Assembly (NCBI RefSeq): GCF_902501965.1
Contig: NZ_CABWID010000019.1
Span: 1-64,000, forward strand
Length of the DNA stretch: 64,000 nucleotides
Direction of reading: 5' to 3'
Source: Collinsella sp. AK_207A
GTDB lineage: Bacteria > Actinomycetota > Coriobacteriia > Coriobacteriales > Coriobacteriaceae
Part shown: in pieces, positions 1-7,733 of the stretch
Position numbering within the stretch: position 1 is the stretch's first letter
How the letters are laid out: every line of letters begins with the position of its first letter
Made by a program: the position numbers and the translations under genes
Notes under the pieces: generated by a model
Database searches by the model: none
Told to the model about the DNA's origin: nothing
What the model saw: the letters and a program-made list of their open reading frames with translations, nothing else

Positions 1-32
1 CATCTCCACCATTCCTTCAACTGGGAAAATGC

Positions 33-65
33 CGCCCCCGGGGCCCGGATAGGACCTCGGGGGCG
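33..65. other. GC-rich hairpin at window edge
   Basis: Inverted repeat CGCCCCCG / CGGGGGCG separated by 17 nt. Read on the minus strand it is followed by GCATTTTCC, so it could be a weak terminator. Apart from this and the terminator at 224-244, bases 1-251 show no gene or promoter that I can support. Confidence 0.35.
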
Positions 66-223
66 TTCGGTTAACTGCGGGAGCGTGCCGTCAGCTCAAT
101 GTGTTCGGTTGGGATCGGAAATCAACCGTTAGTAAGCAACCGCCTAGATAAGAATAACCCGCTATACCCACTTGCTTAGAGTGGAATCTAACTTGGTTCG
201 CATTCCTACCTACCTAAGGAAAA

Positions 224-244
224 AACGAACCAGATACGTTCGTT
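224..244 (-). terminator. Rho-independent terminator
   Basis: Perfect 7-bp stem AACGAAC / GTTCGTT with a 7-nt loop. On the minus strand it runs into a T tract, 8 bases beyond the stop of the small gene ending at 252. It ends the helD-nitroreductase-small gene transcript. Confidence 0.8.
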
Positions 245-251
245 CACTCCG

Positions 252-455
252 CTACAGCCCGGCGTCGCGAAGTCGGCGCTCGATGCCCTCTAAGGTCATC
301 CGGTTGGCAAAGAGTTGCTGGTACGTAGCCGTCTTCACCTTGCCCTCCGCGCGGAACTCCGCTAGGCGCGCCCGCGTATCGGCCAGCTCCGCGCGGATGC
401 CCGCCACGAAGTGATCGTAGCGGGCCAGGCGGTCGGCATCGGTCGCGCTATTCAT
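252..455 (-). CDS. Small hypothetical protein (67 aa)
   Basis: A 67-residue, charged, probably helical protein with no recognised domain. The start at MNSATDAD is chosen because it begins 11 bases after the nitroreductase stop; a longer open frame runs back through the nitroreductase and is not credible. A strong terminator follows its stop, so it is the last gene of the helD operon. Sequence such as ARLAEFRAEGKVKTATYQQL suggests a soluble helical hairpin. Function unknown. Confidence 0.6.
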   Translation of the reverse strand: MNSATDADRLARYDHFVAGIRAELADTRARLAEFRAEGKVKTATYQQLFANRMTLEGIERRLRDAGL

Positions 456-466
456 GCGGCACGCCC

Positions 467-976
467 CTAATCCAGAAACGACACGGTCTCTTCCAGCGGC
501 TTCCGCTTGGCGTGCAGGTGCGCCGGACGGCTCCGCTCGCTCGGATACCCCAAGGGCATCACCGAGATGATGCGTTGCTCCTTGGGAATGTCGAAACGTC
601 GGCGCAGTTCGGAGGGGTCGATGAGCCCCACCCAACAGGTATGGAGGCCCAGCTCCTCGGCGGCGAGCATCATGTGCGTGGCCACGATGGAAGTGTCCAC
701 CACGCCAAAGTCGCAGACATCCGGATGGCGCGCCTCCGTCATGTCGTAGGCGAGGATGAGCACCACGGGCGCCCCGAACCGGCAGCGCGTGCCGGCGTCC
801 ATCTTCTCCAGCCCCTCAGCGCCACGCACCACGTAGATGCGCTGCGGCTGCTTGTTCTCAGCCGTGGGCGCCAAGCGGCCGGCCTCGAGCACGCGCCGGA
901 GTTTTTCATCTTCAACGGGCGTGTCCGCAAAGCGACGCTCGGAGAAACGGCTGGTTGCCAGTTCGAGAAAGTCCAT
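467..976 (-). CDS. Nitroreductase family protein
   Basis: 169-residue FMN-dependent nitroreductase-fold protein. The N-terminus (MDFLELATSRFSERRF) is the typical phosphate-binding R-S-x-R-x-F opening of the family. It is followed by APTAENKQPQ and, near the end, GYPSE, the usual C-terminal flavin contact. Such enzymes are cytoplasmic and reduce quinones, nitro compounds or flavins using NAD(P)H; the real substrate cannot be told. The start at 976 has a purine-rich GAAGGGAACAGGG upstream. It lies 46 bases after helD and 11 bases before the small gene, all on the minus strand. Confidence 0.85.
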   Translation of the reverse strand: MDFLELATSRFSERRFADTPVEDEKLRRVLEAGRLAPTAENKQPQRIYVVRGAEGLEKMDAGTRCRFGAPVVLILAYDMTEARHPDVCDFGVVDTSIVATHMMLAAEELGLHTCWVGLIDPSELRRRFDIPKEQRIISVMPLGYPSERSRPAHLHAKRKPLEETVSFLD

Positions 977-1022
977 GACCCTGTTCCCTTCGACGTGGAT
1001 TTCGCCTGAGCAGATCGCCGGA

Positions 1023-3188
1023 CTAGGACGTTGCCAGCAGCGGTGACAGCTCCCCCACCGCGAGCAGCGTGACCCGGTGCATCGCACGGCTCACCGCCGT
1101 GTAGAGCCGACGGCGGGCAAGCGGGGTGTCCGGATAGACCGTCGCGCTAGCATCCGGGATGATCACGTGATCAAACTCCAGGCCCTTGGCCATCGCGAGC
1201 GTCATGATCACCACGCCCACGGCCGGCAGCGTCTCGCCGCGCTTCACCGTGGGCACCTCGCCGCCCAGCAAGCGCGAGATGCGACGCACCGCCTCGCCAT
1301 CGTGCGCCACGATGGCCGTCAGCCCCTCGCCATCCCGCGCGGCCTGCACGAGTCCGTGCAGTTCCCGCACCAGCGCGTCCTGATCCGGCAGCGCCTCGCG
1401 ACGAGGCTCCCCTCCGGCGCGGCGTACGCTCGCGAGCTTGACGTCGTCCCCCATGTGCACCAACGCGCTGAAGACCGCCGTCACCTCGGGGGTCGAACGG
1501 TAGCTCGTGAGCAGGCGGCACACGTCAACCTGGCCATGGCTCGCGGTGAAGACCTCGCGAATCCGCTCGAAACTCGCCGTGCCCTCGCGAATCGCCTGGT
1601 TCTGGTCGCCGAGCAGAAGGAAGTGGGCTCGGCTGAAGAACTTGGCGAGCACGCGCAGCTGAGCGGCCGTGTAGTCCTGTACCTCATCGATCATCACGTA
1701 ACGGGCATCGCTCGCCCCGCGCCCGCAGATCAACAGACGAAGGTAGAGGAATTCCGTGGCGGAGAGGGCTTGCTTGCCGAGTGCCCGCATGCCCAGGCGA
1801 TCCAGGCGCAACCAGGCGAGCTGGTCGATCTGCCGATCTGCCTCGGCCTTGAACAGCTGCTCCACGTACTTGCGGCACTGACTCGCCGTCTCGGCCTCGT
1901 CGGCGGGGTTCGCCACAAAACCGAGCAGCTGTATCTGCTCTTCAACGTCGAGGCCGAGCATGCGCTCCTGCCAGGATTCGTCGCGCGACATGCGCCCGAA
2001 CTTCTGATCCAAGCGATCATGCAGCTCGTCGGTCACCAGGGCCACGAACCGCGGTCCCAGGCCGAACTGCTCGCACTTGCGCACCACGGCCGCGATCTGG
2101 GGCGCGGCGAGCAGCGTCTCTCCGTTCACCGTGATGGCGCGAATGTCGTCCTGCTCCACCGACACGCCCGGCAACGCCGCATCCAGTGCGTCGAGAGATT
2201 CCTCCGGCGTGGTGGTGCCATCGTCACGGTTGCCCGCCCCCTGCTCGGCCACGAAGTCGCGCCAGGTGAAGAGCTGCGGGTTCGCCTCGCCCATACTGGG
2301 CAGCACGCCGTCGATGTAGCGCTCGAAGACGTCGTTCGGGCTGAAAAGGACCACCTGGTCAGCGCTGAGCCGCTCGTGCTCCTGGTAGAGCAGATAGGCC
2401 ACGCGTTGCAGCATGACGCTCGTCTTGCCCGAGCCCGCGATGCCGTTCACCAGCAAGACCGGCACGTCCTCGTGGCGCACGACCTCGTTCTGCTCGCGCT
2501 GGATGGTGGCGGTGATGGCTTGGAGCTTCTCGCTGTGGTGCTTGCGCAGCGCGTTCAGCAGCAGCGAGTCCTCGATGGCAACGGTGGTGTCGAAGTACGC
2601 GCGAAGCTGATCGCGGTCGATGTCGAACTGACGGCGCAGCTCGAGCACCACGTTGCGCACGCGGTCGCGCACCATGTAGGAGGTGGGACCGTTCTCCTGG
2701 TTGTAGTAGGTTTCCGCGATGGGATTGCGCCAGTCCACGACGAGCGGCTCGTGGTCCTCGTCGGTGATGCCCACCGCGCCGATGTAGACGTCTTCAGAGG
2801 GGCGCCCCGGGCGCATCTGCAGGCGTACCTTGGCAAAGTAGGGCTGACGTAGCAGCAGGAGCACGCGGCGCAGGCGGTCAACGGAGAAGTCGTGATACTG
2901 GTTGTAGGCGTCGATAACCGCGTTCAGCGTTTCGATGGCCGCAAGCGTCTCCATGGTCTCATCGGCACCGGTAAAGTCCGGGCGAATCTCCTCGGACATG
3001 GTCACCAGGTCCGCGGCAGCAGCCTTGTGCTCATGCTCGAGCTGGTGAGTCAACTCGTCGCGATATCCCAGGAGCTTTTTATAGAGCTCATTTAGGTGCG
3101 CCTGTTCTTCCTGGAAGATCGGATCATCGGCCTGATCGCTCTCAGACTGCTGGAGCACGGCATCTGGCGTGGTGGTGTTGGCGTCCAT
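1023..3188 (-). CDS. helD: HelD-like RNA polymerase recycling helicase
   Basis: 721-residue superfamily 1 (UvrD/Rep-like) ATPase. An N-terminal coiled-coil arm (about residues 24-120) precedes Walker A NGIAGSGKTS (about 248-257). Walker B is MIDEVQDY, followed by LLGDQNQAI, and the C-terminal motifs are AKGLEFDHVI and YTAVSRAM. This layout matches HelD, which frees stalled RNA polymerase from DNA; a general DNA helicase role is less likely because of the arm. The start at 3188 is set by AGGAGG six bases upstream; an upstream ATG overlaps that Shine-Dalgarno. A likely -10 (TACACT) lies at 3218-3223. Confidence 0.85.
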   Translation of the reverse strand: MDANTTTPDAVLQQSESDQADDPIFQEEQAHLNELYKKLLGYRDELTHQLEHEHKAAAADLVTMSEEIRPDFTGADETMETLAAIETLNAVIDAYNQYHDFSVDRLRRVLLLLRQPYFAKVRLQMRPGRPSEDVYIGAVGITDEDHEPLVVDWRNPIAETYYNQENGPTSYMVRDRVRNVVLELRRQFDIDRDQLRAYFDTTVAIEDSLLLNALRKHHSEKLQAITATIQREQNEVVRHEDVPVLLVNGIAGSGKTSVMLQRVAYLLYQEHERLSADQVVLFSPNDVFERYIDGVLPSMGEANPQLFTWRDFVAEQGAGNRDDGTTTPEESLDALDAALPGVSVEQDDIRAITVNGETLLAAPQIAAVVRKCEQFGLGPRFVALVTDELHDRLDQKFGRMSRDESWQERMLGLDVEEQIQLLGFVANPADEAETASQCRKYVEQLFKAEADRQIDQLAWLRLDRLGMRALGKQALSATEFLYLRLLICGRGASDARYVMIDEVQDYTAAQLRVLAKFFSRAHFLLLGDQNQAIREGTASFERIREVFTASHGQVDVCRLLTSYRSTPEVTAVFSALVHMGDDVKLASVRRAGGEPRREALPDQDALVRELHGLVQAARDGEGLTAIVAHDGEAVRRISRLLGGEVPTVKRGETLPAVGVVIMTLAMAKGLEFDHVIIPDASATVYPDTPLARRRLYTAVSRAMHRVTLLAVGELSPLLATS

Positions 3189-3217
3189 GTTCCTCCTCAT
3201 GAAAGTTCGCGTACCCC

Positions 3218-3223
3218 AGTGTA
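3218..3223 (-). promoter_or_regulatory. Putative -10 box of helD
   Basis: TACACT preceded by GGG on the minus strand, about 30 bases before the helD start. No convincing -35 is visible. The same GGG/GCG-TACA-type box precedes manA and the gene at 55222. Confidence 0.4.
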
Positions 3224-3273
3224 CCCGATGGCTCCAAAAGCCATCTGCAAGCACGATATTTCGGCCCGAGAAT

Positions 3274-3418
3274 CAAAACTCGCTGCATTGGTACAGGGTT
3301 TCCGTGACCCTTACAGTATCGCGTGCTATGGCAGTTTTCCGACCTGCGGTTCCGCACGCAAAAGGGATCGGTCTACTCGACCGGCCCCCATAGATCTGTA
3401 CCATTACAGCGAGTTTTG
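3274..3418. repeat. 145-bp MITE-like inverted-repeat element
   Basis: The ends are 23-bp inverted repeats that match at 21 positions (3274-3296 and 3396-3418). Each begins CAAAACTCGCTG and ends TGGTACAG. The interior has no open frame. The element fills most of the space between helD and the gene ending at 3442. Its end sequence AAAACTCGCTG also occurs at the end of the element at 53898-54126, which suggests a family of non-autonomous mobile or regulatory elements. Confidence 0.6.
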
Positions 3419-3441
3419 AATTCAACCCACCTGCAACGCCG

Positions 3442-4476
3442 CTAATCACGATCAGCCGCGTCGAGTATCCCTTCAACGAAGCCGCCCTGATACAGATGCT
3501 CCGTCTTCAGTGCTTTCCAGGTGTCGTAATTCAAGACGTCGCCGTTCAATTTCTGGCTGTATTGCTCTTCCAGCATGGCGCGCGAAAAGTCATACCGGTC
3601 GACGTTCGCCGTCTCGTCGCTCTCGCTTAGACTCATCTGAATCTGCTGGACCTCGGGCATGCAGGCAAAGATTGCCGTGGCATCGTACACCAGCGCCGCA
3701 TCGATGAATTCGCTATCGTACGCATCCAGCACCGACCCATACCGAAGTGTCAGGATGCCACGCTCTTGGCTCGTATCCACCTGTGTCGACCACTCACCAA
3801 GCGGCAGCGAGGACACCAGAGCCGACAGCGTAGACGAATCCGAAATACTCGTTCCCATATACGCATTGGGCGGCTCCGCCTCCACCACCATGTTCAGCAA
3901 ATCGTCGGCAGGATCGCCATCGATACGAACCGTACCGTCGGGGCTCACCACGATGGCATCGTCGTTATCCTGAATCTGAACTCCCTGTTTGCCCACGGAA
4001 AGGGAGGTGCCATCATGATTCACGCTGATATCGCCATCGGTCACGTTGTCGAAGAGGATGGCGCCCATGGCCACACCGATGAGGGGAATGCCGATCATAA
4101 CGACAAGCAAAACACCGGCAAGCACGAGGAGCAGCTTCTTATGCGCCTTAACCGTGGTCGATGCCTTCGTTGTCACCGTTTCAGGCTGCGGCAGCACCGG
4201 AGCGCTCGGGCCCTTCATATCCTCGTCAGCCGATGTAGCCCCGCTCTGATTTGAACTGTCAGCCTCCTGGGATCCGTCACCCGACAACAGCTCGTCGACA
4301 CTCGAGATGCTCTGCTTTGCCTCCTCGAGCGCTTGAGCCGCATCGATACCGCTCGCCACGAGGTCTTCGTAGCGAGCCATGAGGTTGCCGTAAATCTCTT
4401 CCTTGAGTTCGATGAGCTCGGCCGTCATAACCTTGCCCTCAAAGAGGTGCTCAACGTACATGCGAAGCTCATTCAT
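3442..4476 (-). CDS. HAAS/DUF1700-type membrane protein with DUF4825-like tail
   Basis: 344 residues. Residues 1-65 look like the HAAS/permease-prefix helical domain found beside PadR regulators (MNELRMYVEHLFEG... ELKEEIYGNL). One membrane helix follows a basic stretch (about residues 130-160, LLLVLAGVLLVVMIGIPLIG). The C-terminal part, probably outside, contains AYMGTSISDSSTLSALVSSLP, resembling DUF4825. The start at 4476 has GGGGGA four bases upstream and overlaps the padR stop by 8 bases, so the two are translationally coupled. It probably acts with PadR in sensing envelope state; that role is inferred from the pairing only. Confidence 0.65.
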   Translation of the reverse strand: MNELRMYVEHLFEGKVMTAELIELKEEIYGNLMARYEDLVASGIDAAQALEEAKQSISSVDELLSGDGSQEADSSNQSGATSADEDMKGPSAPVLPQPETVTTKASTTVKAHKKLLLVLAGVLLVVMIGIPLIGVAMGAILFDNVTDGDISVNHDGTSLSVGKQGVQIQDNDDAIVVSPDGTVRIDGDPADDLLNMVVEAEPPNAYMGTSISDSSTLSALVSSLPLGEWSTQVDTSQERGILTLRYGSVLDAYDSEFIDAALVYDATAIFACMPEVQQIQMSLSESDETANVDRYDFSRAMLEEQYSQKLNGDVLNYDTWKALKTEHLYQGGFVEGILDAADRD

Positions 4477-4852
4477 GGTGTCCCCCATCCGTTGCCGCCG
4501 ACTTCGCGGGCGCGGTCGTTTCAAGCAGGCGGTCGATGATATCCCGTACCTCACGCCACCGTTCGGTAGCCTGTTCGAGCTCATCCAAGCCGGCCTGCGT
4601 CACGCGGTAGTACTTACGACGCGCGCCCTGGGTCTCGTCCCCCCAATAGCTCTCCACCAGCGAGGACTTCTCAAGCCGCTTCAAACTTGTATAGAGCGAA
4701 GGCTCCTTCATCTCGTAGTCGCCCAAGCTCTTGTGCGCTACGCACTTGAGAATCTCGTATCCGTAGCTATCGCCATCGGCAAGCACGCACAAGATAATCG
4801 CGTCGATATTGCCGCGGATCAAATCGCTCGTCACATCTTTGCTCGTCGCCAT
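4469..4852 (-). CDS. PadR family transcriptional regulator
   Basis: 127-residue winged-helix repressor. Typical PadR features are the helix start DLIRGNIDAIILCVL, then GYEILK, then PSLYTSLKRLEKSSLV (recognition helix) and the wing with RRKYYRVTQAG. The ATG at 4852 is preferred because AGGAGG sits five bases upstream; a GTG six bases earlier overlaps that site. Directly upstream lie two overlapping inverted repeats (4885-4915) that may be its own operator. It is coupled to the membrane protein gene downstream, a common PadR arrangement. Confidence 0.88.
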   Translation of the reverse strand: MATSKDVTSDLIRGNIDAIILCVLADGDSYGYEILKCVAHKSLGDYEMKEPSLYTSLKRLEKSSLVESYWGDETQGARRKYYRVTQAGLDELEQATERWREVRDIIDRLLETTAPAKSAATDGGHHE

Positions 4853-4884
4853 TAGCACCTCCTCATCTCATTGAGACTACTCTA

Positions 4885-4915
4885 ACACATACTACTATGT
4901 GTGACGATGTAGTAT
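4885..4915. promoter_or_regulatory. Candidate PadR operator
   Basis: Two interlocking perfect inverted repeats: ACACATA / TATGTGT (4885-4902, 4-nt spacer) and ATACTAC / GTAGTAT (4889-4915). They lie 33-63 bases ahead of the padR start, where an autoregulatory site would be expected. Confidence 0.55.
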
Positions 4916-4938
4916 TTCAGACAGTTCTTTCTCGAGGT

Positions 4939-4973
4939 ACAAAAAAGCCCTGCTCCTCAAGGAAGCAGGGCTT
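4939..4973 (-). terminator. Terminator of rplK-rplA operon
   Basis: Stem AAGCCCTGCT / AGCAGGGCTT (10 bp) with a 9-nt loop. On the minus strand it is followed by a run of T residues and lies 30 bases after the rplA stop. rplJ-rplL therefore do not follow directly. Confidence 0.88.
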
Positions 4974-5003
4974 GGCGTTCAAAGATGCGCTGGAAGCGTA
5001 AAG

Positions 5004-5714
5004 CTACTCAGCCAGGAAGTTGCGCTGGACGGCGGGGTCGACCTTGACGCCCGGGCCCATGGTGGAGGACATGGAGATGCTCTTGACGTACTTGCCCTTG
5101 GCGGACGCGGGCTTAACACGCAGGATCTCGGTGTAGAGCGCTGCGTAGTTCTCGATGAGCTTCTGATCGTCGAAGGAGACGCGGCCCATCGGAACGTGGC
5201 AGATGCCGTAACGGTCGGCACGGTACTCAACACGACCAGCCTTGAGCTCGCCGACCATCTTGGCGACGTCCATGGTCACGGTGCCGAGCTTGGGGTTCGG
5301 CATGAGGCCACGGGGACCAAGGATCTTACCGATGCGGCCGACCTTGGCCATCATCGGCGGGGTGGCGATAGCAGCGTCGAAGTTGATCTCGCCGGCCTGG
5401 ATCTGGGCAACGAGCTCGTCGGAACCGATCACATCGGCACCGGCCTCCTCGGCCTCGCGAGCCTTCTCGCCCTCGGCGAAGACGGCCACGCGCACGGACT
5501 TACCGGTACCATGGGGCAGGGAGATGGAACCGCGGATGTTCTGATCGGCCTTACGGGTGTCAACGCCCAGACGGAAGTGAACCTCGACGGTCTCGTCGAA
5601 CTTCTTGTGAGCGCTATCCTTGACGAGCTTCACAGCCTCGGCGGGCGTGTAAAGGTTCGTGCGGTCGATCTTGGCCGCAGCCTCGCGGTAGAGCTTGCCA
5701 TGCTTCTTAGCCAT
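5004..5714 (-). CDS. rplA: 50S ribosomal protein L1
   Basis: 236 residues, the full length for L1, which forms the mobile stalk at the ribosomal E site and binds 23S rRNA. Recognisable segments are [47 protein letters not shown] and [12 protein letters not shown]. The start at 5714 has CAGGAGG ten bases upstream. The gene follows rplK with a 94-base spacer containing a perfect hairpin. L1 in other bacteria represses its own rplK-rplA mRNA. Confidence 0.97.
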   Translation of the reverse strand: MAKKHGKLYREAAAKIDRTNLYTPAEAVKLVKDSAHKKFDETVEVHFRLGVDTRKADQNIRGSISLPHGTGKSVRVAVFAEGEKAREAEEAGADVIGSDELVAQIQAGEINFDAAIATPPMMAKVGRIGKILGPRGLMPNPKLGTVTMDVAKMVGELKAGRVEYRADRYGICHVPMGRVSFDDQKLIENYAALYTEILRVKPASAKGKYVKSISMSSTMGPGVKVDPAVQRNFLAE

Positions 5715-5761
5715 ATCAATACCTCCTGTGGTGCAAACGGGAGAACACCCTCCCACATCGA

Positions 5762-5786
5762 GCGCGACGACCCTATGCCGTCGCGC
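5762..5786. other. Hairpin between rplK and rplA
   Basis: Perfect 8-bp stem GCGCGACG / CGTCGCGC with a 9-nt loop. No T tract follows on the minus strand, so it is more likely an mRNA processing or control element than a terminator. Confidence 0.45.
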
Positions 5787-5808
5787 AATTACCCAATTGG
5801 AGCCGACG

Positions 5809-6237
5809 TTACTCGGCGATGGTCACGCCCATGGAACGGGCGGTGCCGGCGACGATCTTCTTGGCGGCCTCGATATCGTTGGCATTGAGGTCCGGCATCT
5901 TGATCTCGGCGATCTTGGTGAGCTGCTCCTGGGAGAGCTGTCCAACCTTGACGCTCTGCGGGGTGGCAGAACCGCCCTTGAGCTTGAGCTCCTTCTTGAT
6001 GAGGTGAGCCGCAGGCGGGGTCTTGGTCACGAAGGTGAACGTACGATCCTCGTAAACGGTGATCTCGACGGGGATGATGTCGCCCATCTTGTCCTGCGTG
6101 GCGGCATTGAACGCCTGGCAGAACTGCATGATGTTGACCTGAGCGGCACCGAGCGCCGGACCAACGGGAGGAGCCGGGTTCGCCTTACCGGCGTCGATCT
6201 GAAGCTTGATGACGGTGGTTACCTTCTTCTGAGCCAT
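5809..6237 (-). CDS. rplK: 50S ribosomal protein L11
   Basis: 142 residues, normal for L11, the GTPase-centre protein that binds 23S rRNA with L10/L12. The N-terminal rRNA- and thiostrepton-contact region is typical: [20 protein letters not shown] followed by [13 protein letters not shown]. The C-terminal RNA-binding domain ends in [10 protein letters not shown]. It follows nusG by 119 bases. The order secE-nusG-rplK-rplA is conserved across bacteria. Confidence 0.98.
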   Translation of the reverse strand: MAQKKVTTVIKLQIDAGKANPAPPVGPALGAAQVNIMQFCQAFNAATQDKMGDIIPVEITVYEDRTFTFVTKTPPAAHLIKKELKLKGGSATPQSVKVGQLSQEQLTKIAEIKMPDLNANDIEAAKKIVAGTARSMGVTIAE

Positions 6238-6356
6238 CTGTCTTCCTTCCTCACGCTAAAAGCGAAGTAATCTTACCTATCGTCAGCGCCGATCCCACTA
6301 GAAGCTCGCGTCCTGGTGAGCGGCCAGAAGCGAAGCGGGGACGCGAACGGACAACC

Positions 6357-6893
6357 TTACGCGATGACCTCGATCTGGTCGAACGCAAGCTCGACCGGGG
6401 TCTCGCGGCCAAAGATGAGCAGCGTGACCTTGACCTTGCCAGCCTCGGCGTTGACCTCAGCCACCTGGCCGTCAAAGCCGGCAAGCGGGCCAGAGGTAAC
6501 GCGGATGGAGGTGCCGACCTCGATGGAGGTGGCAGTACGCTTGGGCGCGTCGCCCTTATCGGACTTGCGCATCATCTTGTTGTACTCATCACGGGAAAGC
6601 GGCGCGGGCTTGCCGCTGCCGCCGAGGAAACCGGTCACGCCGGGCGTGTTGCGCACGCAGGTCCAGGAGTCATCGTCCATTTCCATGCGAACGAGCACAT
6701 AGCCGGGGAAGACCTTGGAATCCTTGGCGACGCGCTCGCCGCCCTCCTTGATCTCGACAACGCGCTCCATGGGAATCTGGATGTCGAAGATGCGATCCTG
6801 CATGCCCATGGTCTCGATACGATGCTCAAGGTCGGTCTTGACCTTGTTCTCGTAGCCCGAGTAGGTGTGAACGACGTACCAACGCTTGGACAT
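6357..6893 (-). CDS. nusG: Transcription termination/antitermination factor NusG
   Basis: 178 residues. The NGN domain starts KRWYVVHTYSGYENKVK and includes the RNA-polymerase contact region FPGYVLVRMEMDDDSW. The KOW domain begins GTSIRVTSGPLAGFDGQVAE. It binds the polymerase clamp and links transcription to ribosomes, Rho or S10. It begins 3 bases after the secE stop, so the two are co-translated. There is a short charged linker (KSDKGDAPKRTAT) between domains and no long N-terminal acidic extension like that of many other actinobacteria. Confidence 0.97.
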   Translation of the reverse strand: MSKRWYVVHTYSGYENKVKTDLEHRIETMGMQDRIFDIQIPMERVVEIKEGGERVAKDSKVFPGYVLVRMEMDDDSWTCVRNTPGVTGFLGGSGKPAPLSRDEYNKMMRKSDKGDAPKRTATSIEVGTSIRVTSGPLAGFDGQVAEVNAEAGKVKVTLLIFGRETPVELAFDQIEVIA

Positions 6894-6896
6894 TGC

Positions 6897-7244
6897 CTAC
6901 CCCCTAAGACCGGCAAACAGCACCAAACCCTGGCTGATAACAGCATCAACCAGAGCAATGGCGACTCCCACGACGATGAGCGAGACGCACACCGCCACGG
7001 AGTAGTTGATCAGTTCTTTCTTGGTGGGCCACACGCAACGCTTCATCTCGGAGCGCACGGAGCCAAAGTACTTCTTGATACGGGTGAACACGCCCGGCTT
7101 CTTAGCCTTCTTGGTGCTCTTCTTGTCCGGAGTAGCGTCCTTCTTCTTGAGGACGCTCTTCTTGTCCGCGCCCTTGGCCTTGGAATCGGTAGCCAGGTTA
7201 GCGGGCTGCTCCGAAACCTTCTTCTTGCTCTTCTTAGTGGCCAT
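6897..7244 (-). CDS. secE: Preprotein translocase subunit SecE
   Basis: 115 residues. A long Lys-rich cytoplasmic N-terminus (about residues 1-55) precedes the conserved FGSVRSEMKRCVWPTKKEL amphipathic helix. A single membrane segment follows (YSVAVCVSLIVVGVAIALVDAVI). SecE clamps SecY in the Sec translocon. The basic extension is long compared with the roughly 60-residue minimal form, as is usual in actinobacteria. It is located between tRNA-Trp and nusG. Confidence 0.95.
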   Translation of the reverse strand: MATKKSKKKVSEQPANLATDSKAKGADKKSVLKKKDATPDKKSTKKAKKPGVFTRIKKYFGSVRSEMKRCVWPTKKELINYSVAVCVSLIVVGVAIALVDAVISQGLVLFAGLRG

Positions 7245-7321
7245 TGCGCCCTACCTCCGGCGAAACCCGCCTTGTACGTTAGAAACCGTAAGCCTCGCGA
7301 GGAGGCTTACGGAGGTGAATC

Positions 7322-7397
7322 TGGCACGCCAGGAAGGACTCGAACCCTCAACACTCGGTTTTGGAGACCGATGCTCTACCAATTGAACTACTGGCGT
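7322..7397 (-). tRNA. tRNA-Trp (CCA anticodon)
   Basis: Full cloverleaf on the minus strand: acceptor ACGCCAG / CTGGCGT, D-loop AATTGGTA, anticodon loop CTCCAAA, T-loop TTCGAGT, and encoded CCA. The discriminator base is G73, which matches the UGGC of the T-box at 11917-11932. Confidence 0.96.
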
Positions 7398-7409
7398 GTA
7401 AATGAGAGA

Positions 7410-7559
7410 CTAGCGCGTCTCCTTGTGGACCGTGTGCTTACGGCACCAGGGGCAATACTTCTTGATCTCCATGCGATCAGGCATGTTCGCCTTGTTCTTG
7501 GTCGTGGTGTAGTTGCGGCGCTTGCACTCGGTGCAAGCGAGGGTAACCATAGTGCGCAT
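7410..7559 (-). CDS. rpmG: 50S ribosomal protein L33
   Basis: 49 residues, normal for L33. [11 protein letters not shown] and [16 protein letters not shown] provide the two CxxC pairs of the zinc-binding form, so this is a C+ paralogue. The start at 7559 has GGAGGT nine bases upstream. The gene sits between tuf and tRNA-Trp. A TTGACA promoter lies upstream, after the tuf terminator. Confidence 0.95.
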   Translation of the reverse strand: MRTMVTLACTECKRRNYTTTKNKANMPDRMEIKKYCPWCRKHTVHKETR

Positions 7560-7603
7560 GTATCTTATACCTCCAATACCGTCCCATACGGGCACGGTGG
7601 ATA

Positions 7604-7633
7604 AGGCTATCATCCCAACCGGCGAGCTGTCAA
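7604..7633 (-). promoter_or_regulatory. Promoter of rpmG-tRNA-Trp-secE
   Basis: Minus-strand TTGACA (7628-7633), an 18-bp spacer and a weak -10 TAGCCT (7604-7609). It lies between the tuf terminator and rpmG, where a new transcript must begin. Confidence 0.5.
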
Positions 7634-7665
7634 CTACGTTCACAACTTCTGCAGCTCGCCCTTTA

Positions 7666-7702
7666 CAAAGAAAACCCGGCGCCCCGATTGAGGCGCCGGG
7701 TT
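7666..7702 (-). terminator. Terminator of tuf
   Basis: Perfect 11-bp stem AACCCGGCGCC / GGCGCCGGGTT with an 8-nt loop, followed by TTTTCTTT on the minus strand. It lies 31 bases after the tuf stop. Confidence 0.92.
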
Positions 7703-7733
7703 CAGAGCAGACCGTCAGATACGGGGTCTAAAA

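Noticed and set aside
1077-2852. Long plus-strand open frame opposite helD
   Set aside because: Antisense shadow caused by high GC; composition is His/Arg-rich with no motifs, while the minus frame encodes a clear helicase.
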